Shown here in pieces: positions 1 through 10,489 of a stretch of 64,000 bases of DNA. Location: NCBI GenBank assembly GCA_036365455.1, contig JAWQUS010000002.1, positions 4,092,001 to 4,156,000 on the forward strand. The letters run 5' to 3'. The DNA is from Macrosoma leucophasiata (taxonomy: Eukaryota; Arthropoda; Insecta; Lepidoptera; Hedylidae). The notes beneath the pieces were generated by a model. It was not told the DNA's origin. It did not search any database and worked only from the letters and a program-made list of their open reading frames with translations. The position numbers and the translations under genes are program-made. Each line of letters begins with the position of its first letter. The stretch's first letter is position 1.

Positions 1-1078
1 AAATCATTAATTCAACTTACAGAATAGACGTAAATGAACCACTTTTTATAACGCCTATAAATATGTCTCGTACCTTTTCTAGGTGACCTTTGTTTATAAA
101 TTGGCATCGTAATTAATTTCCTTTATCATTAAAAAAAAAGTCAGACGTTTTTAATGCGAGCATTCGAAATGACCATCCCGTAATCGACTCGAAAGGCAAT
201 GAAATTAAGCGTCCAATGTCGATGCTTCGTTTTATTTTACATATCGAAGCGAGAATGGTCCTTCGCTAAAGATAATCCCGAACAAAATTATTTCGTCTGT
301 ATTGTTTAGCCATTAGAGTTTATTATTACAGATACTGAAGCGAATCAGACTTATTGAATGATCTTTGATTAGATGATTATCTGAGTTGCGCCGGATCGTG
401 GTACATTTTCTATGGTAATTGAAATGTAATATAATCGCTTACCTGCGAGACGTTCATTATCAGCAGTATACGATGATTGGTATTGGTAACGGGTTGGCGA
501 GCGAGTATTCGAGAATTCGAGTAATTATCGATAAGCCAGAGTATCGATTACACGAATTTTAATGAGCGGATCCGATACCGAAGGTCAGAGCGTGCCTTTA
601 CGGTTTAGATATTAGTGTTGCCAGCAAAAAAAGGACAATGGCTTGTGGCAGATGCGCTCGGCGACGGACAATTAATTTCTATATAAAAATAACGTCTCTA
701 TTCGAAGGAAACCATTTCTCTGGAGATTCTGACGTGTTATAAATTTCTTGTTTTTTTCTTGGAACGTTTCGAATGCCATATGCCAGTGATGTTTTATTCA
801 GCCGCGATTCGGTCAGGTTTGTCGGGTTTTGGCTTGTTTGTTTGGTTGTTCTAGCGATGTTTGGTGTTGATCTATCTTTTATATTTATTCATCTGTTACT
901 TTATTCATCTTGGTAATGAACATCCAGTGATTGTAAAAGATGTCCTACACATTTTATATATTTAACAGTTTTAATATTTTAATAAGTAGGTAAATAGATA
1001 CATTTGTTATGTGTAAGTAATTACTAATTATCTGACGAAGCGGGTTTGAGAAATCAGGATTAGGAAAAATCTGCAGCA
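1..1078. other. Unique noncoding sequence
   Basis: There is no repeat family that recurs elsewhere in the window and no open frame of interest. The first 850 bases are somewhat less AT-rich than the rest. It may be intronic or intergenic. Confidence 0.5.
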
Positions 1079-1229
1079 AAATGGTACTGTTCAGCACAAT
1101 CATCAGGGGTGGCAACGCATCTGCGTTTTGACCTCTGGTCTTTCTGTAAGTGTCTATAGGCTGCAGTCATCACTAAACATCAATGTGAACTGCATGCTTG
1201 TTTGCCACTTTTACTACATAAAAAAAAAA
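1079..1229 (+). mobile_element. S1 poly-A element, internally deleted copy
   Basis: S1 is the most abundant family in the window, named here for reference. A full copy is about 265-295 bp. It starts ACTGGTGGTAGAGCTCC, contains GTCTATAGGCTGCAGTCATC, and ends TTGCCACTTCCATTACAT plus poly-A. Layout and wording resemble the widespread lepidopteran poly-A repeats that share a 3' end with a non-LTR retrotransposon; this is from memory of the family type, not a search. This copy retains the GTTCAGCAC segment and the 3' third and ends in nine A's. Confidence 0.75.
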
Positions 1230-1235
1230 CATCAA

Positions 1236-1352
1236 AAGTAAGTTGTTATGTCTCTGTGATTGTTATTACGGGTCCATATCTTACCATCTAACGGGAACAC
1301 GATGGTACTAAAACTAAACCTCTTAGACTGAAATTCTACCATCAGTAAATCC
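1236..1352 (-). mobile_element. S1 element, diverged 5' part
   Basis: The segment carries the variant TTATGTCTCTGTGATTGTTATTACGG wording shared with the copies at 7.3, 14.2 and 31.3 kb, then a degraded GGAACACGATGGT and CTACCATCAGTAAA end. It is an older subfamily lying in opposite orientation to its neighbour. Confidence 0.55.
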
Positions 1353-1871
1353 ATAAAACCATATGGATCAATTATGTTCTAAATGAAATTGTCAAACGAC
1401 AGATGGCCAAACCACCCTACATATTGCTTTCAATAGAACCTTTTTTTTTTTGCAAATGCGTACTATTCAAAATATTAAATCAACAAATAGAAATGGCCGA
1501 CAATGGACTCGTCCACAATGACGTGTGTAAATTTTTATATTCGTAAACGCAAAAATCATGGGAAATTATGCGTTGGTAATAAAAAATGGCTAAGCGTAAT
1601 TTCAATTAATATATCAGGGATTCCGTGATGCTATATTAATTAATTTAAAAAAATGTAATTTCAGGCAAATTCTGTTTTTATTCAACTGGATCGTATAAAA
1701 ATATACTTTTAATATCAGGTGAGGAGTCTTTTGACGTTTATCTGGATTACCTAACTCTAAATGTGCCTAATTCATTTATATATTATTTATTAGGTACTAG
1801 CTGACCCGGAAAAGTTCGTATTGCCTCAGAATGATATAATGTGTCAAAGGTTTGATCAGTACTATTTGTAT

Positions 1872-2970
1872 CATCATCATCATCATTTCAGCCAATAGAC
1901 GTCCACTGCTGAACAAAGGCCTACCTCCAAGAGTGCCACAACGAACGGTCCTGGGCCGCCCTCATCCAGCGATTGCCCGCGACCTTCACCAGGTCGTCGG
2001 TCCATCTTGTGGGGGGCCTGCCTACGCTTCGTTTTCCGGTGCGCGGTCGCCACTCAAGAACTGCTCTGCCCCAACGGCCGTCAGTTCTTCGAGCTATGTC
2101 CCTACCCACTGCCACTTGAGTCTGGCCATTCAGTGAGCTTTGGTTCTCATGCGGATCTCCTCATTTCTGATTCGATCTCGCAGAGAGTCTCCAAGCATAG
2201 CTCTCTCCATTGCTCTCTGAGCGACCTTGATTCTTCTATTCTTCTTATGAGGCCCATAGTAAGCGACCACGTTTCTGTCCCATAAGTCATCACTGGCAAC
2301 ACACATTGGTCGAAAACCTTTTTCTAGGGACACTGCGGTAATTCGGATGAGAAAATGTATCGGAGCTTCCCGAACGCTGCCCAACCGAGTTGGATTCGGC
2401 GATTGACCTCTTTCTCGAAGTTGGACTGACCTAACTGGACAGTTCGTCCCAGGTATACATAATCGTCAACAACTTCGAGTGTAGTACCCTCGACCATAAC
2501 AGGAGTGGGTGTAACATGGACATTTGACATGAGCTTCGTCTAGTCCATGTTCATTTTAAGGCCCACTCGTTGGGAGGCCCTACTGAGGTCATTGAGCATT
2601 GTGCTAAGGTCTTTCAGGGTCTCAGCCATGACTACGATATCATCTGCAAATCGGAGGGGGGAGATGTATTCGCCGTTAACGTTGATGCCGAGTCCTTTCC
2701 AGTTCAGAAGCTTGAAGACGTCTTCCAATGCAGCGGTGAACAGTTTCGGAGATATAACATCTCCCTGTCTCACATCTCGCTGCAGTTGGATAGGTTTCGA
2801 GTTCTGATCTTGAAGCCGGACCGACATGGTGGCGTTTTCGTACAAGCTCCTGAGCACCTCGATGTATCGGTAGTCAACTTGGCACCTCTGGAGTGACTGT
2901 AGCACAGCCTAAATCTCAACCGAATCGAAGGTTTTCTCATAGTCCACGAACGCTAGACATAGGGGCTGGT
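1872..2970 (-). mobile_element. RTE-like non-LTR retrotransposon, 5'-truncated and inactive
   Basis: The minus-strand translation shows reverse-transcriptase motifs in order: FVDYEKTFDS (motif A, about 2930-2965), RQGDVISPKLF (about 2750-2790) and FADD (about 2640-2650). These are followed by the EKEVNRRIQLGWAAFGKLR region and a GRPPTRWTDDL tail region (about 1990-2030). These are hallmarks of RTE-type LINE proteins. The 3' end is a (TGA)n tail, seen as ATC repeats at 1870-1884. The 5' end, with endonuclease and upstream RT, is missing. At least two in-frame stops (near 2541 and 2910) and frame changes break the reading frame, so it is dead. A perfect 14-bp target duplication AGTACTATTTGTAT flanks it (1858-1871 and 2971-2984). 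Confidence 0.9.
2540..2905 (-). pseudogene. Reverse transcriptase core fragment of the RTE LINE
   Basis: This 121-codon open segment holds the RQGDVISPKLF motif and the FADD catalytic motif C of a LINE reverse transcriptase. Motif A lies just upstream (higher coordinates) beyond an in-frame TAG at about 2910, and the thumb and C-terminal segments continue downstream after another TAG near 2541 in shifting frames. A functional enzyme is about 900-1000 residues, so only roughly a third remains. It is a transposon remnant, not a host gene. Confidence 0.85.
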
Positions 2971-3420
2971 AGTACTATTTGTATGGGAAAATGAAATTGT
3001 GGTTTTTACTATTTCCCTTCAATTTCTTCATATTTTTTTACCTTTTAAACCTTCCCTGGACTTCCAAAAATCATTCAGAACCAAAATTAGCCAAATCGGT
3101 CCTGCCGTTCTCGAGTTTTAACGAGACTAACGAACAGCAATTGATTTTTATGTATACAGATTATTTATTGATGATTATATTTTATATCGAATCTAACATT
3201 TTCACGACGTACGAGTAAATGATAAAATCTTGTAGGTTTTTGCCTAAATATTCCAGAGTTAACGTTTTTATTGCGCAAGTGAACCCTAAAAACTGCAGCA
3301 CGATTGTGTTCGAATTACGAAATTAATATTGCAATTATGATCCAAATTTTTTCGAGTACGTATATTTACATCGGTTTATAATTTGCAAAGCTTTGTTAAT
3401 GCCCGTTTCCTTTAGAAGTT

Positions 3421-3475
3421 TTTTTGAAACATAAAGTGGCAAACAGTCATTCCATTCACATTGGTGGTAAGTAAT
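3421..3475 (-). repeat. S1 3'-end remnant
   Basis: The wording AAAGTGGCAAACAGTCATTCCATTCACATTGGTGG is a degraded copy of the S1 3' end. Confidence 0.4.
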
Positions 3476-3702
3476 ACCATTATAAACCAATGAACATCTG
3501 CATAAAAAAGACACATAAATATGTATTCTTTGGCACTCCTGAGGTATAACTACGCATAGCTACCTATAACTCTCATCAAAACACAATAGCACTGTACATT
3601 AATGTTCAACAGCAAATAGATTATTAGGTAGGTGGTTTGTCGCATCGGTGTTGGAAAAGTTCCGTTACAGGGGGGGGATCTACCGCCAGTAAAATATGAT
3701 TT

Positions 3703-3885
3703 AAAAAAATACGCTTACATCCACAGCCCCCAAGTAGGTAGGTATAAATCTGTGGGTGCCGTTGTATATTACACATACAAAAATCTATAGGCCATACATC
3801 TATATGTTCCGGCGCGGGGATCGAACCCGCGACCCTTCGAATCAAACGGTGGTTTCGCACCGCTGGATTAACCGAGTTGTCTATG
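3703..3885 (-). mobile_element. tRNA-derived SINE (family S4)
   Basis: On the minus strand a tRNA-like head begins near 3881 with GGTTAATCCAGCGG (box A-like) and has GGTTCGATCCCCGCG (box B) near 3812-3826. A body follows with TTTGTATGTG and CACCCACAGA wording and a short A-rich end near 3703. The copy at 7565-7772 shares head and body. Boxes A and B imply RNA polymerase III origin. The anticodon arm is not convincing, so this is a SINE and not a tRNA gene. Confidence 0.7.
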
Positions 3886-3893
3886 GTGTCTAG

Positions 3894-4624
3894 ATAGATT
3901 ACTCGTATAACTCTCTGTGTACACCCGAGTTCAATCATTACAGCTACCATTAGAGCTCTACTAGCAAGCATCAAAAGACACCACCGTCACCTTCCTTTAC
4001 CAATTAAATCTTGTCGATCCTAAGGACGATCGCTATTTATCAATTCGAATTACAGCATTAGTCAGTGATGAAATATTTAATCTCTGAATATCATTTATCA
4101 AATAGGCTTCAACGCTTGAGAAATTTAAATGTATGCCTTATACTTATAATTGTGTGGGTGTGAGTTATGTACAACACGTACGGTACAGGGAATTAGTGTG
4201 GGTTGTATATTAACGTTTAATTGTTGTATTGGTGGTCTGAGACCATTTTTCAATGTTCGAAGGATCTGTCTGAGTAGTGTTGTGATTACAAGAAAACGAA
4301 GGATGTCCGAGTAGTGTTGTGATTGCAAAAAAACGAGACTTCAGTGGTGTAGTAGACACCACATTTAAAAAAAAATCGAGACCTTTTTCTAGACTTCAGT
4401 GCTGTATTATATCGTACAAGTACTCGTCATACTATCTCATACATTATAAACATTTTGTGACATCACACTTTCTCGTGTTTGTTCAAGTACTGTCACCACG
4501 TTTTCAGTTTTGGGTTCAAAAGTATAACTTTTTAAAAAAGCTTAAATGGACAACCTAAAAACAATCCACATAAAACGTACCGTAAACGTAGGTATACGAA
4601 TGAATATGATATGTCTAGTTGTTG
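3894..4624. other. Unique AT-rich sequence
   Basis: No recurrent family is seen. A local near-repeat of CCGAGTAGTGTTGTGATT occurs around 4270-4325 (two copies about 50 bases apart). Confidence 0.4.
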
Positions 4625-4632
4625 TAAAAATA

Positions 4633-4899
4633 CATAGAGCAACACGGGCCACCGGCTGCGGCGGACTAGAGGGGAGTAGCCATACCGTTTATTACCGATG
4701 CAAAACAGTCTGTCATTTTTTGCGGGGGGAAATGCGTGCGACCCACACGCACACTACAAAAATCGTGTATTACTACGAAACTCACACCTTGACTTTAATA
4801 AAATACACATCTAGGCGACAGGTATAGGCCCATTTGGGCTTGTACTTTGACAGAGGGGAAAGCCTGCATATGGCTACTCCCCTCCGGTGTTGCTCTATG
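4633..4899 (+). mobile_element. hAT-like MITE (family M1), complete with 8-bp target duplication
   Basis: The element starts CATAGAGCAACACGGG and ends with the inverted form GTGTTGCTCTATG. It is flanked by a perfect 8-bp duplication TAAAAATA at 4625-4632 and 4900-4907. Eight-base duplications are typical of hAT (and P) transposons. It is 267 bp with no coding capacity. Further copies are at 52132-52371 and 55333-55593. Confidence 0.8.
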
Positions 4900-5054
4900 T
4901 AAAAATATATCAAATATTCAATTCAAGAAAAGAACCAGAGAGAATGACAGTCTGCTCGGTTAATGTCGACAAAACAACATGGGATTTGAAAACCTGACTT
5001 TTTAAATGTTGAGTGCCCAACAATCATACTACTAATGTGAATGGAAAATGAGTA

Positions 5055-5256
5055 CTGCTGCCTATAGACATTGTACAAATCCTAGAAATCCCGATGCGTT
5101 GCCACTGTTGAAGGCTAAAATACTTTGCGGCTGCGACAGAAATTACAGGGTACAACTCAGTAATTGGATGGTGGGTGATTGCATGTAAACATGTATTTAT
5201 TCTGTCTACCCTTCGGCAATTCAAGCTTTAGGAATGCAGGCGTGAAGTTACGAAAT
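5055..5256. repeat. Degenerate S1-related segment followed by an S2 SINE tail
   Basis: The stretch CCTATAGACATTG...GATGCGTTGCCACT...AATTACAGGG (5062-5150) is an old minus-strand relative of S1. The end CAGGCGTGAAGTTACG (to 5256) is the 3' end of the S2 SINE. Confidence 0.4.
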
Positions 5257-5259
5257 AAA

Positions 5260-6568
5260 GAAAAAAATATATTAAAAAAAACATACAGGCGAATTGAGAA
5301 TCTTCTCCTTTTTGAAGTCGGTTAAAACCAAAATATTCTGAAAAAAATATATATTGTAGAATAAATTATAAATAAAATATTTTATGATTTAGAAGTACTA
5401 TTACTTTTTTTTATTGACCGTAGGCGGTTCGTCCTGAGACGGCTTTTTAGTCTACTTCGCCTGGCAATTGACGAGACGACGAAAAATGGTTAATAAACTA
5501 CACAGTGTTTGTAACAATATTCCTCCGAAACGACTTCACAGATTACCATGGAATTTTGTGTGTGTATTTACTAGGTATGAATCGGCTGTAGAATATTCTT
5601 TTTATCCCACAATAGGGAGGGTTGCCGACCCCAAATTTTGTTTTCTTATTATTAATCAAAAATCTTTCTATCAAAATGCATCGCTGCTTGCTCTCGTATC
5701 CTTAAAGGTACACACAACGATATCGCTATCGAACGAGTCATAAACGAAATTCATTAGTAGGTCTCCAGTATTCTAAAATATCCAGTCATGTGGGCCATTC
5801 GGATCATATGGCGCTAGTAGTCCCATGGCGCCAAACAGATGGTGCCAAACATCATGACATAAAACATTTCAATATAACGTTTACGATTGTACTCAAAAAT
5901 GAATAGAAAACCTTTTTTTCCATGCAGGGTTGTCACACATCCTCTTGATTTTATAACGAAATAAAAAAGGCGCACAAAATTACCTAATATCAAATTTGTG
6001 AATTTACCTTACTTCATTCTATAATCGAGTAACTTTGATGGTAAGCAAGTAAATATATTATTATGTTGCAGTGATAATGAAACGAATATCCGAACGTTTT
6101 GCGTATTTTGTACATTAATAGAGACTTTTATGGGCTTTTCAATAGTTTTGTTCTATCAAAATCCTAAAGTAAAAAGTTTATTACTAATTCCAAGGTTAAA
6201 CCTGAGTAAAAAAAACAAATTATTATACAAAAAACTAAGCACACCGTGTGAAGTTGTGAAAAATTAAAAGCAATAAAGATGATTTAAACTAAGTGAAATG
6301 TGATACAGCCACTAAAACTGATGATTTGCATTCATTAAATTAACAATTATTTTAATTTATCTATTTCCTGATTTCTTTAAACATATATTTATGTACTTTA
6401 AAAAATACATATTTAATATTTATACCTGGCAAACTGATATGTGATAGAATGTAAACATCTATTCAAAAACCAGAATGAAGATGCATAGATTTTTGTTTCC
6501 CCAAATTGTATTGCCTCTATGACTGAAAAAATGGAATCATTATTACCATCAAAAAGGGACTGTACGTA
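5260..6568. other. Unique AT-rich sequence
   Basis: No recurrent repeat or convincing exon is seen. Short frames here lack splice context and protein-like composition. Confidence 0.4.
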
Positions 6569-6888
6569 TGTACGGCCCTTTAATTTCCGGCACATAGCCA
6601 TAACACCTTAGGCCTCAAGAGTAGTAACGCATCTGCGGTTTGACCTTGGTCTTTGTGTGGGTGTCTATAGGCTGCAGTCATTACTTAACATCAATGTGAA
6701 CTGCATGCTTGCTTACCACTCCTCCTCCTCGAGTCGATTTCCTCATTGAGAAGACAGTTTCACTTTCACGATTTCCTTCCACTTTTTTCTGTCCTTTGCT
6801 TTGTGGAGAGCATCATGCAGCTTGGTATCGAGAGTTGAAATGAAAAAAAAAAAGTTACTTACCACTACCACTACATAAAAAAAGTACA
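6569..6888 (+). mobile_element. S1 element split by a small poly-A insertion
   Basis: The S1 wording runs from TACGGCCCTTTAATTTCCGGCAC to GCTTACCACT (6720), then resumes at 6858 and ends with ACTACATAAAAAAA. The interruption is listed separately. The copy is 5'-truncated. Confidence 0.75.
6721..6857 (+). mobile_element. Nested 137-bp poly-A retroinsertion
   Basis: The insert begins CCTCCTCCTCGAGTCG and ends in a run of 12 A's followed by GTTA. It is flanked by the 9-bp repeat CTTACCACT (6712-6720 and 6858-6866), consistent with target-primed insertion. The source element is not otherwise present in the window. Confidence 0.65.
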
Positions 6889-7301
6889 ATGATGCAAGCT
6901 AGCCTTAGCATCATTATTTTTGTTACAGTATCATCGCCAACCCTACCTAGCAGAGTTCATAAACATTGTTTGCCCCTGCACTTGTCAGGATGACTAAGAA
7001 AATAGTTTTGCTACCGACCCGCTCTTTATTGTCTTTTTTTTTCTAATGCACCCTAAAGGGGCTCTTCGAGTGTTTGGTTTGGATTTTTAAATTTTTGTGG
7101 AGGGTTGTATACTAGTTCGTGTTAATTGACTTGCATTGCGCCGACCTTTTTACTCTTAACGTGTGTTAGAGAGAGATATAGATTTTATCTTGTGGCGTGC
7201 AATATAATGTATTGTATTTTCTTTTATATTTGTGCGCATATTTTACTGGCAGATACATTGAGTCCATTATTTTAAAGAAATCGTAAACTTTCTTTTGTTT
7301 T

Positions 7302-7544
7302 ACAATGGCAAACAAGCATGAAGTTCACATTGACCCACAGAAAACCCAGAGGTGAAAATGCAGATGCGTTACCACCCCTGAGACTTTAGATGTTCTGTCT
7401 CTGTGATAGTTATTAGGGGGCCCATTCATTACCATCTAACCGGAACACGATAGTGCTGAACACTACCATTCAGTGGCAGATAAATTAGGTAATGCGGTAG
7501 GGCCTACGCCCTCGAGCTCTTCCACTGAAATTCTACCACCTAGT
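7302..7544 (-). mobile_element. S1 element, variant subfamily
   Basis: This is a nearly full minus-strand copy. It shows TGGCAAACAAGCATG, the variant TCTGTCTCTGTGATAGTTATTA, GGAACACGATAGTGCTGAACACTACC and a terminal TCTACCACCTAGTAA. Confidence 0.75.
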
Positions 7545-7564
7545 AAAGAAGTTGAAATGGATTG

Positions 7565-7772
7565 TTAAATAAAATACACTCACAGCCTCACAAAGGTGTA
7601 AACCTGTGTCGTGGGTGACGTAGAACGAACACACAACAACATACACAAACACCCAGATCTGAAACATATATCTGCAGACCATACAAATATTTGTTTCGGT
7701 ATGGGGATCGAACCCATGAGCCTCGGTTCAAACGGTCGACACACACTAGAGCAGCTAGCCCGTCGTTTTTTA
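7565..7772 (-). mobile_element. tRNA-derived SINE (family S4), second copy
   Basis: The box B-like GGTTCGATCCCCATAC lies near 7698-7713 on the minus strand. The body has GTATGGTCTGCAGATATATG and GTCACCCACGACACAGG, ending in an A-rich AATAAAATACACTCACAG region. It is related to 3703-3885 but diverged. Confidence 0.65.
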
Positions 7773-8085
7773 ATCTTAAATAAACGGGGTAAGAACAAAA
7801 TATGTACTCTAATATATGAATGGTATATGAAATAACAGTTTTTTAAATTGTTTTACACTACAGGCACACCGCGGACACTCCGCCAAAATTCCATACAAAC
7901 GCTTAATTTGGTCTCTATTACACAGACATCAATCAGTGACGTGTATTTACACGTGCACCTGTGTGCGTAGCACGTAGAGAATTCCAACCGTCGCCCATAA
8001 GAGGGGAGCAGGTTGGGTGATGCGGGGAAATCGGACGGGACGTCGAAATGTCCATTCTATACGTAGTACACATCGCTTCTTTACA

Positions 8086-8201
8086 AGAATAATGTGACAT
8101 TTCATATAGAACGATTTAGATGAAATTTCACGTTATTCTTGTAAGAATAATGTTGCATTTCATAAAGAACGATTTAGATGAAATGTCACATTATTCTTGT
8201 A
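8086..8201. repeat. Two tandem 58-bp units, each a palindrome
   Basis: Units 8086-8143 and 8144-8201 start AGAATAATGT and end TTATTCTTGTA. Within each unit the two halves are inverted around AGAACGATTTA. Differences between units are a few substitutions. Confidence 0.85.
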
Positions 8202-8585
8202 AAGAGGCGACATATTCTCTGCTATAGGTACGTTTTGATTACCGTAACCACTGCTAATAGGTCATTTAATATTGCAGAAAATAAATATTCATTTACAATT
8301 ACTGTTAATCAATATTTTTATTGAAAGTTTCATTGTATACCAAAAAAAAGCTTAGGTATAATACCGAGATTCTTGTTAAAATAAAGGAGAACATAACAAT
8401 CTAGTAGCCTCAAGTGCCAATTTTGTCCGCTACTAGGATCTTCGTAGCTATCGTAAGTAACAAATCCCTTGTTAAACCTAAAACCTTAACGTTTTACGTC
8501 TTTCCAAGAATGCTTAAGCTTCAAATACGTACATGGTCGAATAGAAAGCAATGCTATGTCTTATCCCTAGTGGAAGCCCTACTTC

Positions 8586-8762
8586 TCTACTAATATTATT
8601 AATGCGAAAGTGTCTCTGTCTGTTACCTCTTCACGTCCAAACGACTGAACCGACTTTAATGAAATTAGGTACAGAGATAGAACTGAATTTGAGAAAGAAC
8701 AGAGGCTACTTAGTTATTTATAAAACGACATCCACGGGGGTGAAACCGCGGGCAACAGATAG
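8586..8762 (+). mobile_element. Helitron-like element (family Hb)
   Basis: It starts near TCTACTAATATTATTAATGCG and contains CACGTCCAAACGACTGAACCGA. It ends in a GC-rich segment then GGGCAACAGATAGT, a degraded CTAG-T terminus. Related copies are at 15186, 40481 and 47361. Confidence 0.65.
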
Positions 8763-8805
8763 TATTGAATATATTTGAATTTAAAGTAACCATTAATATT
8801 AAAAA

Positions 8806-8977
8806 CTAGCTGTTGCCCGCGGCTTCGCCCGCGTTGAAATTTTTCCTGAATTTTCTTTGCTATAAACCTCACGGAGCCCGAGACCTTTCCAACGAATGCA
8901 AAACCGTGGAAATAGGTTCGTGCGTTCTGGAGTTATTGCGTCAGGAAGGAAAACCCGACTTATTTTTATATTATAGA
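8806..8977 (-). mobile_element. Helitron-like element (family Hd)
   Basis: Read on the minus strand it starts TCTATAATATAAAAATAAG and ends in a GCGGG...CCCGCGG hairpin then CAGCTAG. It is flanked by A and T, the expected insertion site for Helitrons. The copy at 50030-50191 is close to identical. Confidence 0.7.
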
Positions 8978-9189
8978 TAAAGTCGGCCATCTTAAATGTA
9001 ATTTAATTTCATTATTTATTCTACTACAACTAGTCTACATAACGATTTACTTCACCAAAACTCAAAAATTAAAATACACAAATACATTGAAAAACAAATT
9101 CACATACCTAAACATATTAATGCAAATTTTATTAACCATTATACTTACACACAATTTTGCAGGACACAAAATTGTACCTGTTTAGTTTT

Positions 9190-9472
9190 ACGTAACTTCA
9201 CGCCTGTAATCCCCGAAGGGGTAGGCAAAGGTAAATGCATGCATTCAAGCATTTATGCAAACACCCACGATTCGCCGGTTACGTTTTGGCCCATGTAACA
9301 GGTGGCGAGCCTGTTGACATCTCCGGGCACATTACCAAACTTTGAGGTACTGGGAAATTTCCAGAGATAAAGGCTTTTTCACCATTATCTCTGATAACCC
9401 CCTACCCGGGAATCGAACCCAGGACCTCAGCGTAGTAGTAGTGGCCTGCTACCACTAGGCTACCGAGGCAGT
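9190..9472 (-). mobile_element. tRNA-derived SINE (family S2), near full length
   Basis: Read on the minus strand the head is ACTGCCTCGGTAGCCTAGTGG (box A) with GGTTCGATTCCCGGGTAGG (box B). It continues through a body including CGGCGAATCGTGGGTGTTTGC and ends CTTCGGGGATTACAGGCGTG. A candidate target duplication TTTAGTTTTA lies at 9181-9190 and 9477-9486. It is a nonautonomous pol III element. Confidence 0.8.
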
Positions 9473-9486
9473 TTAGTTTAGTTTTA

Positions 9487-9925
9487 AGATTCTCATTTTA
9501 AGTTACCAATGTAAGTGTTATGGCAAACAAGAATTCTATAAGCAAAACAAAACTTAAACCTTCAAATCCGTTCATAGTCGAAAAGAAGAATATATCTGAC
9601 TGCAGTATTTTATCCCTCTGTCCCGTTGTTTGCTTAGCTCTGTAAATAAAGGTGTGTTGTTTTAGAGACATAATGAGTCATTTCAACTTTGTTCTGTGTT
9701 TAATGTCGTTGTATGAGGATTTTGTGCTTAATAATTAAAGTGGGGAAGTTTGGATGTTTGCTAAATGTGATCCTTAGGATTGGGGGTGATCTTGTTCTTT
9801 ACAAAGCATCTGATATTCTCTTTATGGCTATAATTATGAGCTATACAAAGTTTGCTATTGCTTGTAAATTTGTATGCGTGGAATTCGTAATGCACAAGCC
9901 TTTAGAAAATGATATTTAAAAAAAA
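9487..9925. other. Unique AT-rich sequence
   Basis: No repeat family is recognised. An 8-A run at 9918-9926 immediately precedes the next SINE. Confidence 0.4.
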
Positions 9926-10231
9926 ACGTAACTTCACGCAATACGTAATCCCCGAAGGGGTAGGCAGAGCTAAATGCATGCATTCAATCATACATGGAAA
10001 CACCCACGATTCGCCGGCTACGTTTTGGCCCATGTAACAGGTGGCCAGCCTATTGACAACTCCGAGCACATTACTAAACTTCGCGGTACTGGGAAACTTC
10101 CAGAAAATTGAAAAATCCCAATAGAACTAGAGGTAAAGGATTTTACACCGTTGTCTCTAATATCCTGAGAATCGAACCCAGGACGCCAGCGTAGTAGTAG
10201 TGACCTGCTACCACTAGGCTACTGAGGCAGT
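9926..10231 (-). mobile_element. tRNA-derived SINE (family S2)
   Basis: This is the same head and body as 9190-9472, with small indels and a longer body segment, at about 305 bp. It lies in the same orientation 450 bases away. Confidence 0.8.
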
Positions 10232-10283
10232 TAAAGTTCAAAAATACCCTATGTTTAACCGTGGGTTATCAATGAACTATGTT

Positions 10284-10485
10284 CTTAAAGAAAAATGGAA
10301 AGAAAAATTTGACTTCAGGCGAGACTCGAACTCGCGACCTACTGGGAATCTAGTCCAGCCGCTCTTCCAATTGAGCTACTGAAGCCCGGCCCGATTTGTC
10401 AAATCTTTCCTTCACATCTATTGCATTGCTTTATGGTAGCAGTAGCGCCATCTATTACCAACCATGCTAGTTAGGCAACCGATTT
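10284..10485 (-). mobile_element. tRNA-like SINE (family S3)
   Basis: The tRNA-like core lies at 10312-10384. On the minus strand it reads CTTCAGTAGCTCAATTGGAAGAGC, then CGAGTTCGAGTCTCGC and a returning CTGAAG. Acceptor, D and T stems can all pair. Flanks match the copies at 14.5-15.0 and 40.3 kb (GGAAAGAAAAATTTGACTTC and ATGCTAGTTAGGCAACCG), so this is a dispersed SINE and not a single tRNA gene. Confidence 0.7.
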
Positions 10486-10489
10486 GGTC

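Larger units (their letters stand above)
1797..3160 (-). mobile_element. Helitron-like element (family Hc) interrupted by an RTE LINE
   Basis: The element starts at CTAG (1797-1800) and ends near 3160. It is read on the minus strand, TC end to CTAG end. A related copy at 35410-35634 is uninterrupted, with matching runs such as TGCCTCAGAATGA and AACCTTCCCTGGACTT. The 1.1-kb LINE sits between 1858 and 2984. There is no helicase coding, so it is nonautonomous. Confidence 0.6.

Noticed and set aside
1852..2285. Plus-strand frames of 92-94 codons, and 2547-2896 plus-strand frames
   Set aside because: Antisense of the RTE LINE polymerase, whose RT motifs are on the minus strand.
9190..10384. Functional tRNA genes
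   Set aside because: The tRNA-like heads are always joined to the same long SINE bodies, recur at several loci and have poor anticodon arms.
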